Positions 36,172 to 45,425 are shown, numbered from the stretch's first letter. The stretch: 64,000 nucleotides of DNA from Cerasicoccus sp. TK19100 (GCF_027257155.1 NZ_JAPWDU010000005.1:186001-250000), one strand, 5' to 3'. A program made the numbers and translations. The notes: generated from the sequence alone by a model not told the origin.

Positions 36172-36825
36172 ATGATAGCTACTGCCAAAACAGCATTTTT
36201 AACAGTTCTTACTCTGTTGAGCCTTTGTCACCATGCCTTTGCCCAGAAGGAGGCAACGGCTACTTCATCCGGTATGGGGCAATCCGAAGCGGTCGCGCTG
36301 CCTGCTAATTATAAGCTTAGCGTGACGGATATGGTCTCAATTGATGTCTATGAAGAGCCTGAATTAAAGGTCAGTCAGCGCATTCCGGCTAATGGCAAGA
36401 TCCGCATACCGCTGCTGGGGGAAATTTCTTTGGAGGGGCTCACGATCCGCGAAGCTGAGTACAAGATCCAAAACGCATTCATTGACGCGCGCTTGCTCCG
36501 GAATCCGCAAGTTTACGTGACAGTCTCGGATTACGTGGCCAGAGAATACTCTGTCTTTGGGCAGTTGGGTTCACAGGGGCAGGTGCCATTTCCATTGGAA
36601 AAAGATTCCATCGACATTGTTGAAGCCGTTTCCCGCGCTGGCGGGTTTACCGGTATTGCCCGGGGCTCCGAAGTCAAGGTAACCCGCAAAAAGCCGGATG
36701 GCACCCAGGAATTCTTCATCGTTGATGTTGAGGCGATGATCGAAGATCAGGATGAGGACAACTCTCGGGACGAATACCTGATCTATCCCGGGGATATCAT
36801 TTTTGTTCCACAACGGCTCTTCTAA
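36172..36825 (+). CDS. Wza-like polysaccharide export protein (OPX, SLBB domains)
   Basis: A protein of about 217 aa starting at the ATG at 36172, which gives a clean signal peptide (AFLTVLTLLSLCHHAFAQ); a TTG at 36157 is an alternative. It has a Poly_export domain (YKLSVTDMVSIDVYEEPEL...IRIPLLGEISLEGLTIREAE) and a soluble ligand-binding beta-grasp (EYSVFGQLGSQGQVPFP...DIVEAVSRAGGFTGIARGSEVKVTRK). The end YPGDIIFVPQRLF is typical. There is no lipobox cysteine after the signal peptide and no long C-terminal membrane helix. This short form resembles periplasmic OPX proteins that need a separate outer-membrane pore; the barrel at 7514-8713 is one candidate. Confidence 0.88.
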   Translation: MIATAKTAFLTVLTLLSLCHHAFAQKEATATSSGMGQSEAVALPANYKLSVTDMVSIDVYEEPELKVSQRIPANGKIRIPLLGEISLEGLTIREAEYKIQNAFIDARLLRNPQVYVTVSDYVAREYSVFGQLGSQGQVPFPLEKDSIDIVEAVSRAGGFTGIARGSEVKVTRKKPDGTQEFFIVDVEAMIEDQDEDNSRDEYLIYPGDIIFVPQRLF

Positions 36826-36896
36826 GGCAATTCGCTTTGGGATAGCTCTTGCAGAGCACTGTAACTACCTGACTACTACTTTTTTACGCGCACACC

Positions 36897-39137
36897 ATGT
36901 CAAATAAACAAGCGAAACCATCGCTGAATCCCAACCAGTCTCACGGCGGCTTGGCAATTCCCGCGCCCGTGCGAAACTGGCGCGACTATCTACTAATGAT
37001 CCGTGAGCGGTGGCTCATTGGCGTTAGCCTGGGCTTGCTGTGCGCCTGCCTCTTTGCCTTTTTCGCGCTCAAAGAGCCTTCGCTTTACCGGTCCACTGCG
37101 TCTCTCCTCATTGAGTCCAAGGCGGACCGCGTTGTTGATATTGCTGAGGTTGTGGATAACACGGTTCGCAATTCGACAGAGCTGCGCAATCACCTTTCCC
37201 AGATGCGCAGCCGTAGCTTCACTCGGCGCGTCATCGATAGCTTTACTGAAAAGGAATCTGCGCGCATTACGCAGCCCTACGATACGCCGGAGTCGAAGGG
37301 GAATCTGGGCTCCATCGCTTCTAATATCAGCATCGGATTGCCTGAAGGCCAGGTGTTTTACTTTACCTCCACGCACCGTGATCCGGAAATGGCGGCGCTG
37401 ATCGCCAACCGCTACGTGACCGAGTATATTCAGTATTTGCTGGAGCGGACCACGGTCGGTGAAACTTCGGCAAACCAGTTCCTGCAAGCTCAGGCCGATA
37501 AGCTGAAGGAGAAAGTGCAGGCAGGGGAGAAGGCCCTTGAGGACTTCCGCCGGAGCAATGACATGATTTCCTTGGATGAGTCGCAGAATGTTATCGCGAC
37601 GCGACTGACTAGCCTGAATGCCGCGTTGACGACGGCTCGCGTGGAGAAGCTGCAAGTGGAAACGCAATTGCAGCAAGTGGAAGAGGCACTCGATAACAAC
37701 AGTAACCTCTTGCAAATTCCCGTGGTCAACCTGTATGGCAACGTCAACGAACTGGTGGAAGCTCAGCAGTCACTAAAGGCTGAGCGGGAGATTTTGGAGC
37801 ATCGCTATCTGGAGCGCCACCCCAAGATGATTGATAATGAAAATCGCATGAAGGCGAATCAGTCTTTGATCGATGAAGCGGTTAATAAAGCCATCGCCGA
37901 TCTGCGAGCCCAGCTTGCCGGTGCTAACCGCAAGTTCTCCAATCTGCAGACGGAAATGACCAAGGCTGAGCAGGAGTCGCTCGACTTGGACGAACTGCGC
38001 ATTGTCTATAACGGCATGCGTCGTGAGGTGGATAGTGACCGCCAGCTGTATCAGCAGATTCTCTCCCGAATGAACGAAACAACGATTTCGGCTCAATTGG
38101 ATAATACCAACATCCGTATTTTGGACGAGGCTGCCGCATCATCGACGCCCTTTGCTCCTGACCGTAAAGCGATCATTACCAAGGCTGTCGGCATTTTCTT
38201 CATCGTGGCGATCGGTGTTCCGATCTTGCTGGAGCTGGTCAATAATCGACTCCACGGCTACTGGGACGTCCACGTGTTCCTGCAGCGCGAATTGCTCGGT
38301 GAAGTGCCTCGTAGTAACCGGATTGACCCGGAGAAACTTCCCTATGCCATTCGGGATGATCTGAACGACTCAATATCGGAATCATTCAGAGTTTTGTATG
38401 GGCAAATAAGTATGCTCTCCGAAAGAGAGTTCCCGAAATCACTCCTCATCACGAGCACGGTTCCGGGGGAAGGTAAATCTACCGTGGCAGCTAACTTGGC
38501 TTTCACCTTCGCCAAGCACGGTAAGAAGGTGCTGATTGTTGACTTCGACTTGCGCCGTCCCGTACTTCACCGCTTCTACAAATTGGAGAACGAAAAGGGT
38601 CTCCTGAATTGGTGGAACAGCAAAAAGGAAGTCCAGGAATGCATTCCGCTCAAGACGAATGACGATCTGGGTATCGTTCCAATGACGGACAACCTCTCGC
38701 TGCTGCCTTCCAGTGGCACCTCCAAGAATGCGACTGAAATGCTGTCCAGCCCACGCTTCGAGGAGTTGCTTTTCCAGCTAAAGAAGGAGTATGATCTCGT
38801 TTTGTTTGATACGCCTCCGGCTGGTATTTTCGTGGAAACTCTCCAACTGGGTGAGATTATCGACGAAGTCGTTTACATCGCCCGCCAGAACGCCGTTAAC
38901 CGAAATAAGGCTAAGCGTGTGCTGCAGGACTTCGACCGTATCGGCGTTACCGTGCTCGGTGTGATCTTGAACTCGGTAAAGGGCGCTGGTGCTCAGCGAT
39001 ACGGCTATTACGGCTACTCCTACAGCTCGACGGACTACGTCTACCGCTATTACCAGCGACGCGATCGAAAAGAGCGCAAGCAATCGAAGTCAGACGAGAA
39101 GCCAGCCAAGAAAGACAAAGAAACGATTGCCAGCTAA
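36897..39137 (+). CDS. Wzc-like polysaccharide co-polymerase with BY-kinase domain
   Basis: A 746 aa inner-membrane protein. The Wzz-type chain-length domain is bounded by membrane helices at residues about 40-58 and 428-448, with a long periplasmic coiled-coil between them (about 195-400). The cytoplasmic tyrosine autokinase has Walker A TVPGEGKST (521-529), Walker A' VLIVDFDLRRP (545-555) and Walker B LVLFDTPPA (634-642). Near the C-terminus is a tyrosine cluster at 702-719 (nine Tyr), the expected autophosphorylation site that cycles during polymer growth. A basic tail follows. It lies 71 bp after the wza-like gene on the same strand. Kinases of this type usually serve Wzy-dependent export, which contrasts with the Wzm/Wzt exporter next door. 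Confidence 0.92.
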   Translation: MSNKQAKPSLNPNQSHGGLAIPAPVRNWRDYLLMIRERWLIGVSLGLLCACLFAFFALKEPSLYRSTASLLIESKADRVVDIAEVVDNTVRNSTELRNHLSQMRSRSFTRRVIDSFTEKESARITQPYDTPESKGNLGSIASNISIGLPEGQVFYFTSTHRDPEMAALIANRYVTEYIQYLLERTTVGETSANQFLQAQADKLKEKVQAGEKALEDFRRSNDMISLDESQNVIATRLTSLNAALTTARVEKLQVETQLQQVEEALDNNSNLLQIPVVNLYGNVNELVEAQQSLKAEREILEHRYLERHPKMIDNENRMKANQSLIDEAVNKAIADLRAQLAGANRKFSNLQTEMTKAEQESLDLDELRIVYNGMRREVDSDRQLYQQILSRMNETTISAQLDNTNIRILDEAAASSTPFAPDRKAIITKAVGIFFIVAIGVPILLELVNNRLHGYWDVHVFLQRELLGEVPRSNRIDPEKLPYAIRDDLNDSISESFRVLYGQISMLSEREFPKSLLITSTVPGEGKSTVAANLAFTFAKHGKKVLIVDFDLRRPVLHRFYKLENEKGLLNWWNSKKEVQECIPLKTNDDLGIVPMTDNLSLLPSSGTSKNATEMLSSPRFEELLFQLKKEYDLVLFDTPPAGIFVETLQLGEIIDEVVYIARQNAVNRNKAKRVLQDFDRIGVTVLGVILNSVKGAGAQRYGYYGYSYSSTDYVYRYYQRRDRKERKQSKSDEKPAKKDKETIAS

Positions 39138-39143
39138 AGGCAC

Positions 39144-39204
39144 CTCACCTTGCACTGCTGAGCTTACTTTTTCCGTTGGCTACAGCAAGCATCAGCAAGG
39201 TGAG
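39144..39204. repeat. Inverted repeat between convergent genes
   Basis: Ctcaccttgc (39144-39153) and gcaaggtgag (39195-39204) are perfect 10-bp arms separated by 41 nt. They begin 6 bp after the wzc-like stop codon and lie before the convergent rhodanese gene. The long loop and lack of an adjacent T-run make this an atypical terminator. It may still protect or end both transcripts. Confidence 0.4.
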
Positions 39205-39237
39205 ACTTCAGCGTTGGTAACTTCAACTGCGCATTGC

Positions 39238-39801
39238 CTAATCATCCACTTCGCTGCCGGCAAAGGGCAGCGTGGTTTGGTTGACGTCGAGGAGGGGGCC
39301 AAGCTCGTAGATGTTCTCGTAGCCATAGGCACGTAGGGAGGCTTGCGTATGCAGGTTGAGCGAGGCGCGGACGGATTTCGTTGCGAAAGACGACGGGCTG
39401 TTCAGAAAGTTGTTGTTGCAGTAGATCAGAATCTTTGTGTCCGTGTTCGGAATGATGGCGGCTAGGGTGTCCGCTGTGAATTCCGTTAGTGGCAGATTTA
39501 CGGCACCGTCGATGTGACGCAGGTTGAACATGGAGGCGCTACGGGCATCGAGGAGCACGTAGTCTCCCGATGTCAGGGCCGTGAGAAATTGCGCTTCGGT
39601 AAGGCGCTTGTTTTCCCGGTCGGCCTGGGAGTGGTTGACCAATTTTACGAAGCCCGGCGCGTCGATATGGGCGTTGGGAATTGACTGAGCTGAGAAGGCT
39701 GGGAGGCCCGTGTCAGCACCGAGAAAAACCGTCTGGGCAATGCCGGTGACGGTGAGCAGGTAGCCTGCGGCGATGGCGGGAGGGATGAGTTGCAAGTTCA
39801 T
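39238..39801 (-). CDS. Exported rhodanese-like domain protein
   Basis: A 187 aa protein with a hydrophobic N-terminus (IPPAIAAGYLLTVTGIAQTV), probably a signal or anchor. Residues about 65-180 form a rhodanese domain: GDYVLLDARSASMFNLRHIDGAVNLPL, then the active-site loop IYCNNNFLNSPSSF with a cysteine in the expected position, and LRAYGYENIYEL. Single-domain rhodaneses carry persulfide sulfur or act in redox and stress roles. The loop after Cys is longer and Asn-rich compared with the classic six-residue loop. It is probably monocistronic. Confidence 0.8.
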   Translation of the reverse strand: MNLQLIPPAIAAGYLLTVTGIAQTVFLGADTGLPAFSAQSIPNAHIDAPGFVKLVNHSQADRENKRLTEAQFLTALTSGDYVLLDARSASMFNLRHIDGAVNLPLTEFTADTLAAIIPNTDTKILIYCNNNFLNSPSSFATKSVRASLNLHTQASLRAYGYENIYELGPLLDVNQTTLPFAGSEVDD

Positions 39802-39883
39802 GCCCTAAGTTAGCAGATCCCGCTATGGTAGTTGTCAGGGATTTGTCAGCTTTTGGTAAGGCTTTCGCGGAACTAATTGCCGA

Positions 39884-40516
39884 TTAGTCCTTGCGCGTCA
39901 GTTTACCAAAGATGGACGCCGTCAGGCCTTTGCGCTTGGGTGGCGGTTTATCATCGTAGCCCGCGGACGCCAAGAGGCCGGTACCAGGGTTGCTTTTGAC
40001 TGGTGGGCTTGGTGGTGCGGGTGGTGGCTGCTCGTAAACCGGTTTGGGTGGAGACTTGATGGGCCCGGGGGGCGGCGTCCGCTTCGCCGAGGGCGGGCTG
40101 GGCGGAGTCGGGATCTTCATGGGTGGATCCGTCTTCTTCTTAAACGGCGGCTGAGTGGTGATCATGTAGTGCTCGCGGAGCTTTTTCATGACCTGTCGGT
40201 AGAGTAGTGGCTTGGTGAAATAAGGAATTTCGGCCAAGCGGAGCGTGTCCTCGTCGGACGGCGTGAGGCATCCGGAGACCACGGCTAGCTTGATGCGAGG
40301 GTAGAGCTGCTTGATCTCCATGAGGAAATCAATTCCCCGGCCATCGGGCAGGCGGTGGTCGGCCATGATCAGGTGGACCGATTGCCAGTTTTCCTCGACG
40401 ATGCTTCGGGCCTCCGCGATATCAAGTGCGGGATACACATTATGCCCCAAGTGACGCAGCTGTTCAACGCCAATCGCGTTCAACTCGATTTCGTCCTCGA
40501 GGAATAAAATGTTCAT
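39884..40516 (-). CDS. Response regulator receiver protein with proline-rich tail
   Basis: A 210 aa protein. The receiver domain covers residues 1-120 and has the acidic pair E7/D8, phospho-acceptor D53 (IMADHRLPDG), S81 and K102 (YFTKPL). There is no DNA-binding or enzymatic output domain. Instead residues about 120-190 are proline- and lysine-rich (many PPP, PSPP and KSPPKP units), and the chain ends in a short conserved-looking LTASIFGKLTRKD. It may work by protein-protein contact, the tail binding a partner. No histidine kinase gene is adjacent. Confidence 0.85.
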   Translation of the reverse strand: MNILFLEDEIELNAIGVEQLRHLGHNVYPALDIAEARSIVEENWQSVHLIMADHRLPDGRGIDFLMEIKQLYPRIKLAVVSGCLTPSDEDTLRLAEIPYFTKPLLYRQVMKKLREHYMITTQPPFKKKTDPPMKIPTPPSPPSAKRTPPPGPIKSPPKPVYEQPPPAPPSPPVKSNPGTGLLASAGYDDKPPPKRKGLTASIFGKLTRKD

Positions 40517-40683
40517 GATTTAGCAGTGTGGTCGGCTACTTACGCTTGGTAAGTATCGTTCGTATAGGTGGTAGGGCCTATCCAAACTGAATTGATTACC
40601 TAATTGTGGCTAAAGATAGCACTTTGAGCAACCTCCGAGCCAGTTCAAAATACTTAGCACCGGTTTTTACAATTATTTAATTG

Positions 40684-41976
40684 TTACTGTGCGGTAACTT
40701 CGCGGGCAATAGTCGGAGTAGGGTCCGATTGGCGCGATTCTTTGAGCATTTCAGCGCATCCGAGAGCGACAGCCTGGAGGAGGCGCTCCGCGTCGGCGTC
40801 GCCGGAATTGGTCAGCACGACGAATCCCGTGCGGTAGGCGGGGTAAATTCCAATTGCGGCCGATTGCTCGCCGTATTGCCCAATGGCGAGAACGACTTCC
40901 GTCTCCGCGTGGTAAAGGCGTGTCCAGCCGAGGCCGCGGTGCTCGGAATTTTGCACTGCGGCAGGCTGCCAGCGTTCGCGGATGCTAATTGGTTGCGCAA
41001 TGCGCGTTCCGTCCGGGGCAATGCCTTGGGCAAGCTCGGTTTGGAGCCAGCGGGCGGCGTCATTCAGGGAGATGCGTAAGCCGCTCAGTGGGGCCATGGG
41101 GTGGCGTTCCGGTTCTTCAAAATAGGCCGGATTGTAGCTGAACTCCGCCTTAATGTGCCCGGTGGCAACGTTGCCGCTTTCCTTGGCCTTGCGGGGGGAG
41201 AAGGTGGCCCGTGTCATGCCCAGCGGGCTGATCAGGCGTTGCTGCATTACATCGATAAAATTGCTGTAAAGGCCACGCTTTTGATTCCCCACCTCCATGG
41301 CGGCGAGATAGCCGCCGACCGTTGCGCTAAGCTGGCTGTAGCGAAAATGTTGGCCGGGTTGGGACATGACGGGCGCTTGTCCGAGCAGGGCAAAAACGTC
41401 TTCGGGCTGCGCCCATTGGGGGTCCAGGATTTTATCACTGTAAGTCGGCACGCCCGCAGTCATGGCGAACAGGTCGCCTACGGTGGCGTTGGCCTGCGCA
41501 CGCGGCTCCGTCATTTTGAATAGCGGGCTGATCGTGGTCGCCTTGCGCTCGAATATGGGGCGGTCCGGGCGGTCTTCCGTTGCGGCGAGCAACGTGGTGA
41601 ATGCCAGTGTAGCCTCGCCTAGGTTGAAGAGGGTGTCCGCATCGATTTCATCACTTTCGCGGATATTGCGCAGGCCGACACAGGTCTCCTCCACAACGCC
41701 CTCGGGTTGGACAATGGCAATGGCGGCACCGGGCAAACGGTAATCGCTGATCAGCTCCAACCAATATCGACGCAAGTTGCCCAGCGCGGTGGGGGAGAGT
41801 GTGGGGGGCTTGGCGTTGTCAGGGAGCACGCGGACCGGCGTCTTGTCTTCCTGATCGATCAGCCTGAGCGGCGGCTCGTTATGCGTCCAGATCGGCTCTC
41901 GGGCATGGCCCGCTGATGTGCCAGCTACGAGAGCGATCCCGGCCAAGAGCCACATTCTGAATACTGCGGTTAACAT
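40684..41976 (-). CDS. Serine-hydrolase (class C beta-lactamase) fold protein lacking catalytic residues
   Basis: A protein of about 430 aa starting at the ATG at 41976, with a signal peptide (MWLLAGIALVAGTSAGHA). The overall plan is that of the class C beta-lactamase / DD-peptidase-like family: YRLPGAAIAIVQPEGVVEE, IDADTLFNLGEATLAF, FAMTAGVPTYSD, HFRYSQLSATVGGYLAAME and MTRATFSP. However, the catalytic SxxK is replaced by EATL in the LGEATLAF segment. The tyrosine motif reads YSQ, and no KTG or HxG triad is recognisable near the C-terminus (IGQYGEQS). The protein is probably a non-catalytic binding protein of periplasm or surface. It is divergent from the gene at 42208. Confidence 0.75.
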   Translation of the reverse strand: MLTAVFRMWLLAGIALVAGTSAGHAREPIWTHNEPPLRLIDQEDKTPVRVLPDNAKPPTLSPTALGNLRRYWLELISDYRLPGAAIAIVQPEGVVEETCVGLRNIRESDEIDADTLFNLGEATLAFTTLLAATEDRPDRPIFERKATTISPLFKMTEPRAQANATVGDLFAMTAGVPTYSDKILDPQWAQPEDVFALLGQAPVMSQPGQHFRYSQLSATVGGYLAAMEVGNQKRGLYSNFIDVMQQRLISPLGMTRATFSPRKAKESGNVATGHIKAEFSYNPAYFEEPERHPMAPLSGLRISLNDAARWLQTELAQGIAPDGTRIAQPISIRERWQPAAVQNSEHRGLGWTRLYHAETEVVLAIGQYGEQSAAIGIYPAYRTGFVVLTNSGDADAERLLQAVALGCAEMLKESRQSDPTPTIAREVTAQ

Positions 41977-42207
41977 ACCAAACCCAGTGTCATAATTGTG
42001 AAATTTCAAAATTGCAAGGGGGGTATGCGTAACAATACTCGGAACTTATTCACTAACAGTTCTTCATGAGGCGTTTGCTGGTTAATTTTCGCAATTGTCG
42101 GCCGATGTTCTCATACATGATTGCATCCCTGCCCAAGTGCATTTGTGATTTCGACTGTCTGCTCAATAATTCTTCTCCTCCTGAACCTACAACCACCTGA
42201 ACTCTTA

Positions 42208-43389
42208 ATGCGTAGCTGCACCCCATTTTTCGCTCTAATTGCGTTGCTTGCATTGTCGTTTGCTCCTCGCATATCCGCTCAACTAATTGCCTACGAAGGA
42301 TTTCAATATCCGGTGATGAAACAGTCACCCGCCCTGTGGCCGGTGACGAATAAATCTCCTGACGGCACACCGTTGAAGTATTTTGCCGAGATTGACACGC
42401 ATGCTTCGCGCTCGCCTTACGCCTATAATATTCAGGTGGTCAATGGCAGCATCCCGACGCAGGGGTCGGCATTTCCTTTTAAGACCAATGGCAACTCACT
42501 GAGCTGGGCGCGCGAGTGGCTGGATGCGTTTGGCACGTTGGACCCGAATTTCCAGTTCGATACGTCCAATGACAATCGCCCTCTATACGTGAGCTACATC
42601 ATCCGCGCCAACAGCAGCAAAACGCCTGTGCGCCAGATGTCATTTGCCTACAGTAATGGGGGCAGCCACCGCCTGCAGTTCGGTGTGGACGACTCATCGG
42701 TCTCTGGCAAACCACGCTTTTTTGCCTGTGCTGCCAGCCCGCAACCGACTCGGGAATACAGCAGCAAGGAGTTTAAGGAAGGCACGACCTATTTCCTCGT
42801 GGGTAAAATAACCACCGCCCAAAATCGCGCTGATTCCGTGCAGCTCAAGGTATTTGGCCCGGGCGACGCGATCCCGAGCTCCGATTCAAGTATCAAGTGG
42901 GATGTGGAAGTTCGCGAGTGGACCGATTTCCTGGTCACCGATGTCGCGCTCGCGCTGTATGGTGGTGATTCCGGCAGCTTGCTTTTTGACGAACTGCGGA
43001 TCGGTTCCACTTGGGATGTTGTTGCTGTCGCGCCGAAGGTCGAGGTTGCTGAAAGCGCCCCGCCTAGCGAAACGAGCAGCGCGCCTTCTGCCGATCCCGG
43101 CGAACCGACTGATGCGCCCGCTAGCGAAGAGGAGTCATCCCCGCTCGTATTGGGCATTATTGCACTTGGCATCGTGGCGTTTTTAGTGGGCGGCGTGGCG
43201 TTCTACATGTTTGTGCTTAAGCCAAGCAAGTCGGCTATGCCTGCCAAGCCCAAGTCGGCACCCAAGCCGGTGTCGAAGCCACCATCGGCCAAAGAACCAG
43301 CAGGAGCAGGGGCCGCGCCCAAAGAAAAGGCCGAGTCCGGCCCAACCAAGCCGCGCCGCCCCAAGCGGCCGCCACCACCGCCCAAGTAA
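42208..43389 (+). CDS. Secreted/anchored protein with beta-sandwich domain and Pro/Lys-rich tail
   Basis: A 393 aa protein starting at the ATG at 42208 (MRSCTPFFALIALLALSFAPRISA), giving a signal peptide. The extracytoplasmic part (LIAYEGFQYP... to LLFDELRIGSTW) resembles the concanavalin/LamG-like sandwich of secreted Verrucomicrobial proteins. An acidic Ser/Pro/Glu linker follows. Then comes a single membrane helix (LVLGIIALGIVAFLVGGVAFYMF, residues about 317-339) and a cytoplasmic tail of repeated K-P-x-S units ending in PPPPPK. Topology is therefore outside domain, one helix, basic proline-rich inside tail. Function unknown; the layout suggests tethering or signalling to the inside. Confidence 0.65.
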   Translation: MRSCTPFFALIALLALSFAPRISAQLIAYEGFQYPVMKQSPALWPVTNKSPDGTPLKYFAEIDTHASRSPYAYNIQVVNGSIPTQGSAFPFKTNGNSLSWAREWLDAFGTLDPNFQFDTSNDNRPLYVSYIIRANSSKTPVRQMSFAYSNGGSHRLQFGVDDSSVSGKPRFFACAASPQPTREYSSKEFKEGTTYFLVGKITTAQNRADSVQLKVFGPGDAIPSSDSSIKWDVEVREWTDFLVTDVALALYGGDSGSLLFDELRIGSTWDVVAVAPKVEVAESAPPSETSSAPSADPGEPTDAPASEEESSPLVLGIIALGIVAFLVGGVAFYMFVLKPSKSAMPAKPKSAPKPVSKPPSAKEPAGAGAAPKEKAESGPTKPRRPKRPPPPPK

Positions 43390-43437
43390 TTTGTCCTTTG
43401 CTTCTCTTGCGGTAAGTGGCAGTCTGGTCACGTAAAC

Positions 43438-44817
43438 ATGCGGCTCTCGGTTTTATCCACTGGCGAAATTCCTGTCAGCTTATTGCAGCACCTGCAGGCG
43501 TTGGGCTTTCACCTGCAACTGGAGACATTTGACCGCATACGCGCGCTGGACGCCGGTTCGCTGGATTTGGTTCACCTGATCTCCAGTGATGAATTTAAGC
43601 ACGAGGACTGGCCGGAAAATCGTGTGCGCCTGTCGCGGGCGAGTCGGTTTTACCTGGTTTATGGATTCAACCTCGGGACGCGCCAGATCGTTGACGCCGT
43701 GCGTGACGGAGCCCACGACGTGGTCGACCTGACCGAGGAAAGCGATCGCTGGAAGCAGGCGCTGGAATCGGCGGCACAATCACAGGAACTCTGGTGGCAG
43801 CTTTATGGCGCGCAGGGGGAGGTGGATCAGCGCAAGATGGTTGGCCGCTCGACATCGATGCAATCGCTGCGGGAGTCTATACAGCGCATTGGGCCGACTG
43901 ACGCTACGGTGCTGATTATGGGCGAGTCTGGCACGGGTAAGGAGCTCGTGGCTGAGTCCCTCCATGATGCCTCGGGGCGCGCGCCGTTTGTGACGGTTAA
44001 CTGTGCCGCGATTCCTGCTGAGTTGATGGAGAGCGAGCTCTTTGGCGCGCAAAAGGGCGCGTTTACGGGTGCCACGCGTGATAAGCCTGGCTTGGTTGAA
44101 GAAGCTGCGGGCGGCACTTTGTTTCTTGATGAAATTGGCGAGCTCGGGCTCACGCTCCAGCCGAAGCTGTTGCGCTTCCTCGAAACGCGTCGCGCGCGTC
44201 GGGTAGGCAGCACGAAGGAATACGTTTCCGAGGTGCGCGTGGTCTCTGCGACCAATCGCGACCTCCGCGCAGAGTCGCAGAAAGGCGAGTTTCGTCTGGA
44301 TCTCTTCTACCGCTTGTCCGAGGTAATTCTCAACCCCACGCCGCTGCGCAACCGACCGGAGGATATCCCGGATTTGTCGTTGTTGTTTCTGGAGAAGGCT
44401 GCCGTACGCCTGGGTAAAAATTTCGAGTCGCTGGAGCCGGATTTGATCTTTCGGATGCAGAACTACAATTGGCCTGGCAATGTCCGTGAGCTGCGGCAAA
44501 CCATCGAGCGCATGGCGATTTACTACGATGGCCCGGTCATGCGCAGCACTTGGTGGACTGAGCCGACGCCGCCTGATCAGAAGTCCGTCACGCAGGCACC
44601 GTTTGTCAACGTGAGCCGCGACCGCAAACCGACGCCGCAGCCATTCCCGACCGCGCCGCATACCGCTTTCCCAAACCGCGCGCTCAATCGGCGCGAGAAG
44701 TTCACCTACGCGAAACGTTTGCTGGAAGAGAGCGGCGGCGATTTGTCCTGGACTGCCTCGCAGTTGGGCATCCACCCGACGACGCTTTACCGCTGGCGCA
44801 AAGAGGGCAAGGTCTAG
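43438..44817 (+). CDS. Sigma-54 dependent transcriptional activator with degenerate receiver domain
   Basis: A 459 aa NtrC-type protein. The AAA+ domain is complete: GESGTGKE at 162-169, the sigma-54 contact loop GAFTGA at 207-212 and TLFLDEIGE at 227-235, followed by RNRPEDIP and [12 protein letters not shown] Fis-like helix-turn-helix lies at the C-terminus ([19 protein letters not shown]). The first ~115 residues have a receiver-like pattern, but the aspartate at the end of strand 3 is absent ([12 protein letters not shown]), so it is probably not controlled by normal phosphorylation. The target is unknown; a sigma-54 like promoter is visible upstream of glnII. Confidence 0.92.
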   Translation: MRLSVLSTGEIPVSLLQHLQALGFHLQLETFDRIRALDAGSLDLVHLISSDEFKHEDWPENRVRLSRASRFYLVYGFNLGTRQIVDAVRDGAHDVVDLTEESDRWKQALESAAQSQELWWQLYGAQGEVDQRKMVGRSTSMQSLRESIQRIGPTDATVLIMGESGTGKELVAESLHDASGRAPFVTVNCAAIPAELMESELFGAQKGAFTGATRDKPGLVEEAAGGTLFLDEIGELGLTLQPKLLRFLETRRARRVGSTKEYVSEVRVVSATNRDLRAESQKGEFRLDLFYRLSEVILNPTPLRNRPEDIPDLSLLFLEKAAVRLGKNFESLEPDLIFRMQNYNWPGNVRELRQTIERMAIYYDGPVMRSTWWTEPTPPDQKSVTQAPFVNVSRDRKPTPQPFPTAPHTAFPNRALNRREKFTYAKRLLEESGGDLSWTASQLGIHPTTLYRWRKEGKV

Positions 44818-44824
44818 GCCAACC

Positions 44825-45340
44825 TTAGCTGCCGAAATTCACGCTTATGCCGCCGCCGTCGTGGCGGTCGTCGTGCAGGACTTGGTCGATGACGATGACC
44901 GCTGCCAGAATCGCCACGTCGTCTTCGCCGTCGACGATGTCCACGCCATAGGTATCCGTCCAAGTGAAATACTCGCGTGAGACCTGGGCGACGACTCGGC
45001 CGGAGCGCTCGAAAGTGTAATTGCGCTGCCAGAAGCTACCGTTGATCGAGTAGTCGTTCGGGCCAGGCACATCGAGCAGGAATTCCTTCTTAAACCAGGA
45101 AAATTCCTTCGTAACTTCTGCGAACAGCTCGCCATTGCGGAATATTTCAAAGCGTGGTTTGAAGGATAGCAGCTTCTGGCTGATGAAGGCCAATTCGTTG
45201 CCCTGCAGGTCTTGAAACGACAGCTTGTCTCCCCAGCTAAAGGCTTTTCCTTTCACGAAAAAGATCGGCTGACCGTTGGCGTCTTTAATGCTGAAGTCGT
45301 CGCTGAAACTCCAGAATTTTTCTTTCATCATGTATCGCAT
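44825..45340 (-). CDS. LURP-one-related / YxjI-like protein
   Basis: A 171 aa protein. The repeating pattern (EKFWSFSDDFSIKDANGQPIFFVKGKAF, DKLSFQDLQGNELAFISQKLLSFKPRFEIF, YTFERSGRVVAQVSRE, DTYGVDIVDGEDDVAILAAVIVIDQVLHD) is that of the LURP-one-related family, a tubby-like beta-barrel around a central helix. It is the usual length for bacterial members. Their molecular role is unsettled; a membrane or lipid link has been suggested for the fold. It lies convergent with the sigma-54 activator only 7 bp away. Confidence 0.85.
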   Translation of the reverse strand: MRYMMKEKFWSFSDDFSIKDANGQPIFFVKGKAFSWGDKLSFQDLQGNELAFISQKLLSFKPRFEIFRNGELFAEVTKEFSWFKKEFLLDVPGPNDYSINGSFWQRNYTFERSGRVVAQVSREYFTWTDTYGVDIVDGEDDVAILAAVIVIDQVLHDDRHDGGGISVNFGS

Positions 45341-45425
45341 AGGCAGTGTATGTTTGGGTTATTCTGGGTAATTTACCACATCCACTAAGGCGGGGCGATT
45401 ACACTTTTTGCCTTAATTTGTAGGG

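Noticed and set aside
36048-36308. 86-codon frame before and within the wza-like gene
   Set aside because: It overlaps the signal-peptide region of the export protein in another frame and has no supporting feature.
43780-44775. 331-codon frame opposite the sigma-54 activator
   Set aside because: It is a mirror of the strongly supported activator gene on the other strand; codon bias leaves the opposite frame open and its translation shows no domain.
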